In this document: piece by piece, positions 1-5,026 of the stretch
How the letters are laid out: each line of letters starts with the position of its first letter
Position numbering within the stretch: position 1 is the first letter of the stretch
From: JAZMZS01 sp045580775
GTDB taxonomy: Bacteria > Bacillota > Clostridia > Oscillospirales > CAG-272
Direction of reading: 5' to 3'
Assembly: GCA_045580775.1 (NCBI GenBank)
Contig: JAZNOK010000016.1
Span: 1 to 6,046, forward strand
DNA: 6,046 nt
Translations under genes and position numbers: made by a program
The notes under the pieces: generated by a model
Told to the model about the DNA's origin: nothing
What the model saw: the letters and a program-made list of their open reading frames with translations, nothing else
Database searches by the model: none

Positions 1-519
1 ACCTCTTGTATTATTATATATTATATAAATTGATTTGTAAATTACTTTTCTGATTTTTTCCATCAAAAAAATCAAAGGAAATAATAAATAGTATGTTAAA
101 GCATGCACCACAAATACAATATACTCAAAAAAAGCAATAAATACTCTTCCCACAGTCACTCTGAAAACAAAAAAACCCAGTCCGACACCTGCCAAAGAAA
201 AAACTCTGGCTTTTCCATAGTTGAAACCATATACAAGCAAAAGCAAGAAAATTCCCACAACAAGAGAGTAGAAAATATCCTCAAGAAAGTAAAGGACGAT
301 ATCCATTCTATCATTATTCTTTTTGCTTTTTAAGTATCTTACAAAAGGAGAAAAAAATTTCAGATGGCAGAATTTACCCTCTAAAAAGCCATCCTGAGAA
401 ATAGCAACCGAACGAAGCATCCGAAATATCCTCAAAATGTCATACAAAAACGAAAGAACAAAACCCACAGCAAATGAAGCTATCAAAAAAACAAACAGGT
501 CTTTTTGATACACATGCAT
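1..519 (-). CDS. yabQ: Spore cortex biosynthesis membrane protein YabQ (3' end beyond window)
   Basis: This frame is open for 173 codons from an ATG at 519 and runs off the left edge without a stop, so the C-terminus is missing. The product is a polytopic membrane protein. Hydrophobic segments lie at about residues 7-28, 74-99, 105-123 and 134-153, followed by a basic tail. The arrangement of a first helix ending in LYDILRIFR, a second opening with FLEDIFYSL, and then a GFNYGKARVF turn fits the YabQ family. In Bacillus subtilis YabQ is a SigE-dependent protein of the outer forespore membrane needed for cortex formation. Its place directly after yabP supports the call. The start is fixed because an in-frame TGA, the yabP stop, immediately precedes the ATG (TGAATG). 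Oddities are a long polar loop at about residues 36-72, Tyr where I remember a Trp in the D-x-x-F-W motif, and very strong preference for TTT (20 of 25 Phe) and AAA (9 of 10 Lys). Confidence 0.88.
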   Translation of the reverse strand, partial: MHVYQKDLFVFLIASFAVGFVLSFLYDILRIFRMLRSVAISQDGFLEGKFCHLKFFSPFVRYLKSKKNNDRMDIVLYFLEDIFYSLVVGIFLLLLVYGFNYGKARVFSLAGVGLGFFVFRVTVGRVFIAFFEYIVFVVHALTYYLLFPLIFLMEKIRKVIYKSIYIIYNNTRG

Positions 520-807
520 TCATTTCACCCGCCTCTTGAATATACCGCTTCTTTTTTCTTCTGCCACAGTGCAATAATACAAGCTGTCTATGTTACCTTC
601 TATATACATCTTCCCTGTTTCTTTTGAGAGGCTTATTATCTTCAGCGACTCACCTTCAATAGACATAATACCCATATTAGTATTGATATTTACACAGCTG
701 CTGTCAAAATCCAGCACATCAATAACACCGTCTATATCAAGCTTCCGTCTGGATTGCATCACGACTGAATGCTTTTTTTCAGTAGTCTGTACATTATCAT
801 TCATCAT
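520..807 (-). CDS. yabP: Sporulation protein YabP
   Basis: This is a small soluble protein of 95 residues, the usual size for YabP. The family pattern is clear throughout: EKKHSVVMQSRRKLDIDGV near the N-terminus, VLDFDSSCVNINTNMG in the middle, SIEGESLKIISLSKETG, then YIEGNIDSLYY and a basic tail. YabP belongs to a family of small predicted beta-strand proteins that also includes YqfC. In Bacillus it is made in the mother cell and acts with YabQ in spore cortex formation; its biochemical role is not known. The frame is open further upstream to a TTG at 828, but a GGAGG at 815-819 lies 7 bases before the ATG at 807 and would fall inside the longer reading, so 807 is chosen; the adjacent ATG at 804 is also possible. 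The TGA stop abuts the yabQ ATG, which suggests translational coupling. Confidence 0.92.
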   Translation of the reverse strand: MMNDNVQTTEKKHSVVMQSRRKLDIDGVIDVLDFDSSCVNINTNMGIMSIEGESLKIISLSKETGKMYIEGNIDSLYYCTVAEEKRSGIFKRRVK

Positions 808-814
808 TCCCCAT

Positions 815-819
815 CCTCC
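815..819 (-). promoter_or_regulatory. Ribosome binding site deciding the yabP start
   Basis: On the minus strand this reads GGAGG, 7 bases before the ATG at 807 and 10 before the ATG at 804. It rules out the upstream TTG at 828 as the functional start, because that reading would place the site inside the coding sequence. Confidence 0.75.
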
Positions 820-836
820 ACAATACAAGTCTATTT

Positions 837-845
837 TAATCTATG
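837..845 (-). promoter_or_regulatory. Possible mother-cell (SigE/SigK-like) -10 element ahead of yabP
   Basis: The gap between the rqcP stop and yabP is 68 bases, long for this otherwise compact cluster. On the minus strand it contains CATAGATTA, which fits the SigK -10 pattern CATAnnnTA and resembles the SigE -10 CATACAnT with one mismatch. No good SigE -35 element lies at the right distance; the best candidate, TCTTAAA 13 bases upstream, matches about 4 of 7 positions. A mother-cell promoter would make sense because yabP and yabQ are SigE-controlled in Bacillus. The site is short and in AT-rich DNA, so chance is a real alternative. Confidence 0.25.
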
Positions 846-875
846 AAAAAGGAATGATTTTAAGAACATAACTCC

Positions 876-1121
876 TTATCCCTCAACTATCTCATACATT
901 GAAGCGGCATCGGCCTTTTTAGTGCTGTACTTTATGTCGAGGACTTTTACAGTCACCGTCTTCTCTCCATAGGTAATTGATATCATATCACCTTCCTTGA
1001 CTTGATATGAAGCCTTTGCAGTTTTTCCATTGACGCTGATATGTTCACCGTCGCATGCATCATTTGCTACTGTACGTCTCTTTATCAATCGAGAGACCTT
1101 AAGATACTTATCCAGTCTCAT
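876..1121 (-). CDS. rqcP: S4-domain ribosome quality control factor RqcP (YabO family)
   Basis: This 81-residue protein is almost entirely an S4 RNA-binding domain. It opens with MRLDKYLKVSRLIKRRT and continues with ISVNGKTAKASYQVKEGD and a short C-terminal strand segment ending ASMYEIVEG. The layout is that of Bacillus YabO/RqcP, and the basic residues Arg2, Arg15 and Arg16 are kept. RqcP binds the obstructed 50S subunit with RqcH and helps move tRNA during poly-alanine tailing of stalled nascent chains; that role is known for the family and is transferred here by similarity and synteny. The related heat-shock protein Hsp15 has the same fold, but the gene's place before yabP-yabQ favours RqcP. 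A GAGGAG at 1130-1135 lies 8 bases before the ATG. No convincing promoter lies between the hup terminator and this gene. Confidence 0.9.
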   Translation of the reverse strand: MRLDKYLKVSRLIKRRTVANDACDGEHISVNGKTAKASYQVKEGDMISITYGEKTVTVKVLDIKYSTKKADAASMYEIVEG

Positions 1122-1146
1122 TTTATATTCTCCTCATTTCGTATTG

Positions 1147-1190
1147 CAAAGAAAAACAGCCTGTTACCGCAACTTGTGCGGTGACAGGCT
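1147..1190 (-). terminator. Intrinsic terminator of hup
   Basis: Downstream of the hup stop, arms at 1177-1190 and 1158-1171 form a 14-bp stem around a 5-base loop (1172-1176). On the minus strand it is followed by GTTTTTCTTT. Thirteen of the 14 positions pair. In the minus-strand RNA the eighth pair is a C-A mismatch, whereas the plus-strand copy would form a G-U wobble. The T-rich run lies only on the minus-strand downstream side, so the terminator acts on hup and not on plus-strand transcription. The hairpin ends 36 bases before the rqcP ATG, so some read-through may feed rqcP. Confidence 0.9.
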
Positions 1191-1213
1191 AATTTCATCT
1201 TGCTGTATAATGA

Positions 1214-1489
1214 TTACTTGTTTACAGATGCCTTCATTGCTCCGCCTGCAGAGAATGCAGGATACTTAGAAGCGGGGATGGTAATAGCCTCTCCGGTTCT
1301 GGGGTTCTTGCCGGCTCTGGCAGCACGAGTCTTAACCTCGAAAGTACCGAAACCAACGAGCTGAACCTTGTCGCCTTCAACAAGAGCATTCTCAATAACC
1401 GCCATAACAGCGTTAACTGCTGCCTCAGCGTCCTTCTTCTTGATATCTGCCTGCTTAGCAACTGCTTCGATCAACTGAGTCTTATTCAT
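1214..1489 (-). CDS. hup: Nucleoid-associated DNA-binding protein HU
   Basis: This 91-residue protein is a full-length HU. It starts MNKTQLIEAVAKQAD and has the N-terminal helical dimerisation part at residues 1-40. The core signature VGFGTFEVKTRAARAGKNP follows at 45-63, then the DNA-binding beta-arm with RTGEAITIPASKYPAF at 64-79 and a C-terminal helix. HU dimers bind and bend DNA without strong sequence specificity and compact the chromosome; IHF is a less likely alternative because this is the standard Firmicutes HU sequence and length. An AAAGGAG at 1498-1504 lies 8 bases before the ATG. All 11 lysines use AAG and all three phenylalanines use TTC, in sharp contrast with the neighbours, as expected for a very highly expressed gene. 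It has its own promoter and terminator. In Bacillus the gene is not in the mazG-yabO interval. Confidence 0.97.
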   Translation of the reverse strand: MNKTQLIEAVAKQADIKKKDAEAAVNAVMAVIENALVEGDKVQLVGFGTFEVKTRAARAGKNPRTGEAITIPASKYPAFSAGGAMKASVNK

Positions 1490-1518
1490 AATAAGGGCTC
1501 CTTTCTGAAATATCTATT

Positions 1519-1544
1519 TATATAAAGCACAAAAGCTTCATATA
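1519..1544 (-). promoter_or_regulatory. Hairpin at the 5' end of the hup leader
   Basis: Arms at 1535-1544 and 1519-1528 form a 10-bp stem with one G-U pair and a 6-base loop (1529-1534). The hairpin begins about 5 bases after the transcription start predicted from the -10 element and leaves an unpaired stretch before the ribosome binding site. Hairpins at the extreme 5' end often protect messages from 5'-dependent RNA decay, which would suit an abundant HU message. That role is inferred, and the stem is AT-rich. Confidence 0.45.
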
Positions 1545-1555
1545 TAAGCGTTTTT

Positions 1556-1584
1556 ATTATAGCATTTTATAATATAATTATCAA
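1556..1584 (-). promoter_or_regulatory. Sigma-A promoter of hup
   Basis: On the minus strand a -35 element TTGATA (1579-1584) is separated by exactly 17 bases from a -10 element TATAAT (1556-1561). The -10 is preceded by TGC, which makes it an extended -10 (TGnTATAAT). The -35 matches consensus at 5 of 6 positions and the -10 at all 6. Transcription should start near 1549, giving a leader of about 60 bases before the hup ATG at 1489. Confidence 0.88.
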
Positions 1585-1636
1585 GTGCTTTGGAAATATT
1601 TTTTGCTGTTTTTAATATAAAAACACAAAAAAATTG

Positions 1637-2458
1637 TTAAAGCTCGCCATTTATTGTAGCTTTTGCCTTTTCATAATACACATCTAACTCAGCTAAAGTA
1701 AGCTCAGATAATTTTTTTCCGTCTGAGAGTACATATTGCTCAAGAAGTTCAAAGCGATGCATAAACTTTTTGTTCGAGTCATTAAGTGCCTGCTCAGGGT
1801 CAAATCCGAGCAATCTCGACACGTTTACAACAGAGAACAAAAGATCCCCAAGCTCCTCGTATGCATCCTCCGTACCAAGAGCTGTCTTCAGCTCTCTGCA
1901 CTCCTCCTCCACTTTCATAAATGCATCTTTGGCACTGGAAAAGTCGAAGCCTACTTTCGCAGCCCTTGAGCCGATCTTTCTGGCCCTCATAAGAGACGGA
2001 AGCATCGGGGGAATACTCTCCATGGTGGAATAGACCGTGTTTCTGGATTTTTCAGTAGACTTGATCTTGTCCCAATTTACAAGTACCTCATCCGAAGTTT
2101 CTGCTACAACATCACCAAAGACATGAGGATGGCGTGAAATGAGCTTTCTGCAAATATCGGTAGTAACACCGTTAATGTCAAATGAACCTTTTTCCTCTTC
2201 TATTACGCTATGAAAAACTGCCTGAAGCATCACATCTCCCAGTTCTTCTTTTAATAACACTGTATCGCTGTTATCTATCGCTTCAACAACTTCATAGGTC
2301 TCTTCTATAAGATCGTTTCTGATGCTTTTATGATCCTGTTCTCTATCCCAAGGGCATCCGATGTCCGAGCGAAGCACGCGTACAACCTCACACAGATCAT
2401 AAAAATCATAGTCTTTTTTTTCGAGCAGCTGACGAATAGTATCTCTTGTATCTTTCAT
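1637..2458 (-). CDS. mazG: Nucleoside triphosphate pyrophosphohydrolase MazG
   Basis: This 273-residue protein hydrolyses nucleoside triphosphates to monophosphates and pyrophosphate, cleaning abnormal or excess nucleotides from the pool. Two tandem MazG domains are visible. The first holds GCPWDREQDHKSIRNDLIEE (about 34-53), with the metal-binding E-E-x-x-E of its helix, ELGDV at 72-76 and RHPHVFGD near 109-116. A conserved NWDKIKSTEK linker follows near 128-137. The second holds VGFDFSSAKDAF, a Glu-rich EEECREL helix near 184-190 and YEELGD at 200-205. The Bacillus orthologue YabN carries an extra N-terminal tetrapyrrole-methylase-like domain that is absent here, so this is the short, E. 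coli-type architecture. An ATG at 2470 is in frame, but a GAGG at 2465-2468 sits 6 bases before the ATG at 2458, which is preferred. The spoVB-like gene ends 18 bases upstream, so the two are likely co-transcribed. Confidence 0.95.
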   Translation of the reverse strand: MKDTRDTIRQLLEKKDYDFYDLCEVVRVLRSDIGCPWDREQDHKSIRNDLIEETYEVVEAIDNSDTVLLKEELGDVMLQAVFHSVIEEEKGSFDINGVTTDICRKLISRHPHVFGDVVAETSDEVLVNWDKIKSTEKSRNTVYSTMESIPPMLPSLMRARKIGSRAAKVGFDFSSAKDAFMKVEEECRELKTALGTEDAYEELGDLLFSVVNVSRLLGFDPEQALNDSNKKFMHRFELLEQYVLSDGKKLSELTLAELDVYYEKAKATINGEL

Positions 2459-2464
2459 TTTATA

Positions 2465-2468
2465 CCTC
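2465..2468 (-). promoter_or_regulatory. Ribosome binding site deciding the mazG start
   Basis: GAGG on the minus strand lies 6 bases before the ATG at 2458. It overlaps the alternative in-frame ATG at 2470, which has no purine-rich site upstream of it. The downstream start is therefore preferred, shortening the protein by four residues. Confidence 0.65.
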
Positions 2469-2476
2469 ATTTTGAC

Positions 2477-4108
2477 TTATGCTTTTAGCAAATGTACTTT
2501 CGTTAGAACAGAGGCCAATTTCTTGCCTTTTGGCAAAAGCTCAATATCTTCTTTTGTTATTACACCGAATATGAAGATCGCAAGTACATAAACTACCACC
2601 GCACATATAATAGCCGAGAAAGTAGCCAAAGTAGCACCCAAGATACTCTCGAGAATGCGGTAAGAGCCGCCTGCAGCTAAAGAGCACAGCAGTGCCGATA
2701 TAGCAGGTCCGAAAAATACAACTCTAAACTTCGGTGATACACCTGTATATTTGACAACAAAAATGCAATTCATCAAAGCCGCAGTAAAGTAGCATATTAC
2801 CGTACTCGTGGGAGTGCCTAGAACTCCTAATGTTTCCCTGCCACCGAAGCCGGTCAAAACAAGCGAACATGCAAGCTTGCATATACATCCGCACGCAATC
2901 GACACAAGTGTCAGATACTGCTTGTTGTGAGTTTGCAAAATAACGTTTGTCACTGTAACTACTCCAACGAACATCACAGCTATGGACAGCACAGATAGCA
3001 TAGGTGCTATTCTGTCTGTGTCGTTATCAAATATCATACTAAGTATGGGATGTGCCAAAGCTGAAAGTCCGAAAGCACAGGGAAAGGCAATCAGATTTGT
3101 TACCTTCATCGCAGATGCTGCAATTGACCTGAAACCATCCTTATCATTCTTTTGAAGTTTTTCAGTCAAAAACGGTACTATTCCCACGGCAATAGGAAGA
3201 ACGAGAACCGTAGGAAGATTATACATTGTAACGCATTGAGTCGTGTAATTGCCGAATATTCCTTCAGCTACTGTATGCTGTAATCCAATTGACTTGAGTG
3301 CTCCTATCATAACAAAAGAATCTATCAAAGAAGCAATACTCATCACAGAGGAGCTGAGAGATATCGGTATAGCTATATTAAGAAGACTCTTTGCGATACT
3401 TTTATAACTTCCAATAGATTTGTCATGTGTATCAACAACATCTGTCTTATCAGCTCTGAAGAACTTCTTTGTTATAAAAAGATATAAGGTACTAAGTACC
3501 GCACCCATAGACACGCCGAAGATTGCATACGCCGCCTGATAGGTAAGAGGCAATCCCCGATCCTTTGCGTAAAGTGCCAGCACTATTCCCAGTGTAAGTT
3601 TTGATGCCGCTTCTATCACCTCGGATATTGCGGTAGGCATCATTTTCTCATACCCTTGGAAGTATCCGCGAAGTGCACTTGTTAAACATATAAAGAACAG
3701 CGTGGGAGCAAGCATAGTTATGCTTGCGTATGCCTCGGGGTTATTTTGAAGCTGAGAAAGAGGCTTTGCGAAAATATACATCGCACCGGATCCCAATACT
3801 CCGACTAAACCGAATATCAAAAAAGCAACCTTCAGTGTTTTTTTGCTTTGAGTCGGCTTTCCCTCCGAACGGGACCAAGCAACAAGCTTTGCTACTGCCA
3901 GCGGAAGTCCTGCCGTTGATAATGTATAAAACCATGTATATATTTGATAAGCGGCATTATAATATGCCATACCGTTTTCGCCGAGTATACCAAGCAGAGG
4001 TATCTTGTAGGCAAAACCGATAATTTTTACTATAATATTGGCCAAAGTTAGTATAACAACGCCGTTTATGATTTTATTTGACTTTATATCCGTCGTATCC
4101 TTTGCCAT
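2477..4108 (-). CDS. SpoVB/YabM-type polysaccharide or lipid II flippase (MOP superfamily)
   Basis: This 543-residue integral membrane protein has about 14 hydrophobic segments, as expected for the MurJ/Wzx/SpoVB branch of the MOP superfamily. The first helix starts near residue 13 (IINGVVILTLANIIVKIIGF). The family landmarks RGYFQGYEKM (147-156) and PTAISEVIE (158-166) are present, matching the SpoVB-type pattern RGyfqG...PTa-S-viE. Such proteins move undecaprenyl-linked cell-wall precursors or polysaccharides across the cytoplasmic membrane. SpoVB is needed for spore cortex synthesis in Bacillus. By position next to mazG the gene corresponds to Bacillus yabM, so whether it works in growth, sporulation or both cannot be decided from sequence. 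A TAGGAG at 4115-4120 lies 6 bases before the ATG. The kinase stop is 12 bases upstream, and mazG follows after 18 bases. Confidence 0.92.
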   Translation of the reverse strand: MAKDTTDIKSNKIINGVVILTLANIIVKIIGFAYKIPLLGILGENGMAYYNAAYQIYTWFYTLSTAGLPLAVAKLVAWSRSEGKPTQSKKTLKVAFLIFGLVGVLGSGAMYIFAKPLSQLQNNPEAYASITMLAPTLFFICLTSALRGYFQGYEKMMPTAISEVIEAASKLTLGIVLALYAKDRGLPLTYQAAYAIFGVSMGAVLSTLYLFITKKFFRADKTDVVDTHDKSIGSYKSIAKSLLNIAIPISLSSSVMSIASLIDSFVMIGALKSIGLQHTVAEGIFGNYTTQCVTMYNLPTVLVLPIAVGIVPFLTEKLQKNDKDGFRSIAASAMKVTNLIAFPCAFGLSALAHPILSMIFDNDTDRIAPMLSVLSIAVMFVGVVTVTNVILQTHNKQYLTLVSIACGCICKLACSLVLTGFGGRETLGVLGTPTSTVICYFTAALMNCIFVVKYTGVSPKFRVVFFGPAISALLCSLAAGGSYRILESILGATLATFSAIICAVVVYVLAIFIFGVITKEDIELLPKGKKLASVLTKVHLLKA

Positions 4109-4120
4109 AATTGTCTCCTA

Positions 4121-5026
4121 TCAATCTATAAATTCACGAAGCACAGACCTTTGCGGCACCAACTTCTCGTCTATAGCCTCAATACAGTCAAGCTTTTCTC
4201 GAAGTACGCATACAAGAGAATAGCACTCTGACTTTCTGTCAACAGCATCAAAGATACTGTATGCATCATTCTTAATTACGTTCGGTTCATAACAGAGAAC
4301 TGAATTTATGCACATATCAGCACATCCAATATACGGAAAGATGTTCTTTTCCTCGTTTTCACGTACGCCACGCCACAGCAAATATGTCATTTCCATATTT
4401 GTAGCTCTGTGTTTGTAGTCTCGAACTACTCTTCTAAGAAACCTGAGCTCATTCTTATCAAAACTGACCGACTCGTATTCGATGCCTTCTTCAACACTAA
4501 TGTACAAAGAATAATGTCCTGCATCACCGTACAACACTCTCACTTCAGGATAGAGTGCCTGTATCCCCTCAAAGATAAATACATCATCTTTTGATATTTT
4601 ATACTCTGAATAACCGATACGGCACCCATCACGAAATGAATATCTGGGAACAAGAACACAATTTTTATGTTTTATCTCATCCATCACTCGGGAAAGCATC
4701 TCAAGATCGAGCGTCACCGCAGACTCGTATTCGATCTCAACGCCTCTTTGTCTGCAATTGTATTCTATCAGAGATCTGTCAAGATAAAAATCATCGAAAG
4801 AAACAACATGAACTTTCTTTCCCATTTCCGATAGATACTCTACAAGCTTGTTTGCTGTTGTTGTTTTTCCTGAGCAAGTCGGTCCGCACAAACTGACAAT
4901 ACGTGCTTTGTTTCTAATTATAGCTTCAGCACTGTTTTTCAGTTGAAGCTCAAAAAACTCTTCACATTTACTCACATAACTAGTCATATCGGATGTGCTG
5001 TCAAAGCACGCTCTGCCTCTAATCAT
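4121..5026 (-). CDS. Uridine-kinase-family nucleoside kinase
   Basis: This 301-residue P-loop kinase belongs to the uridine kinase/phosphoribulokinase family. The Walker A loop is GPTCSGKTTT (48-57), followed by SFDDFYLDR (77-84), where the Asp pair is expected to bind metal and nucleoside. Further landmarks are VPRYSFRDGCR (126-136), FEGIQALYP (152-160) and the arginine-rich lid RRVVRDYKHRATN (198-210). IFPYIGCADMCINSVLCYEP (229-248) is typical of the Clostridial nucleoside kinases annotated as uridine kinase. Many of those proteins carry an N-terminal TGS domain and are near 550 residues; here only about 45 residues precede the P-loop, so this is a catalytic-half version. The likely reaction is ATP- or GTP-dependent phosphorylation of a nucleoside, but the substrate cannot be read from the sequence. 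The ATG overlaps the hemZ stop as ATGA, and a GAGGGG lies 11 bases upstream, so translation probably couples to hemZ. Confidence 0.85.
   Translation of the reverse strand: MIRGRACFDSTSDMTSYVSKCEEFFELQLKNSAEAIIRNKARIVSLCGPTCSGKTTTANKLVEYLSEMGKKVHVVSFDDFYLDRSLIEYNCRQRGVEIEYESAVTLDLEMLSRVMDEIKHKNCVLVPRYSFRDGCRIGYSEYKISKDDVFIFEGIQALYPEVRVLYGDAGHYSLYISVEEGIEYESVSFDKNELRFLRRVVRDYKHRATNMEMTYLLWRGVRENEEKNIFPYIGCADMCINSVLCYEPNVIKNDAYSIFDAVDRKSECYSLVCVLREKLDCIEAIDEKLVPQRSVLREFID

Noticed and set aside
103..333. Plus-strand open frame of 76 codons
   Set aside because: It is antisense to yabQ, has Lys/Asn/Ser-rich composition typical of an AT-rich shadow, and lacks a good ribosome binding site.
520..828. 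yabP starting at a TTG at 828 (102 residues)
   Set aside because: The strong GGAGG at 815-819 would lie inside the gene; the ATG at 807 fits the site and the family length.
828..875. Twelve-codon leader peptide (ATG right after the GGAG at the rqcP stop)
   Set aside because: Spacing between GGAG and the ATG is only about 2 bases and the peptide has no recognisable features.
1130..1180. Sigma-A promoter for rqcP (TTGCGG with TGCAAT, 18-base spacer)
   Set aside because: It matches consensus at only 3 and 4 of 6 positions, and the -35 would be buried in the hup terminator stem.
1234..1461. Second minus-strand frame inside hup (75 codons)
   Set aside because: It is Leu/Arg-rich and is explained by the strongly biased codons of hup in another frame.
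1608..1639. Terminator for mazG: a palindrome at 1608-1624 near a T7 run (1627-1633, minus strand)
   Set aside because: The palindrome has only A/T pairs apart from one closing G-C and lies after the T-run, not before it. A 6-bp AAAGCT/AGCTTT pairing ahead of the run needs a 13-base loop, too weak to call.
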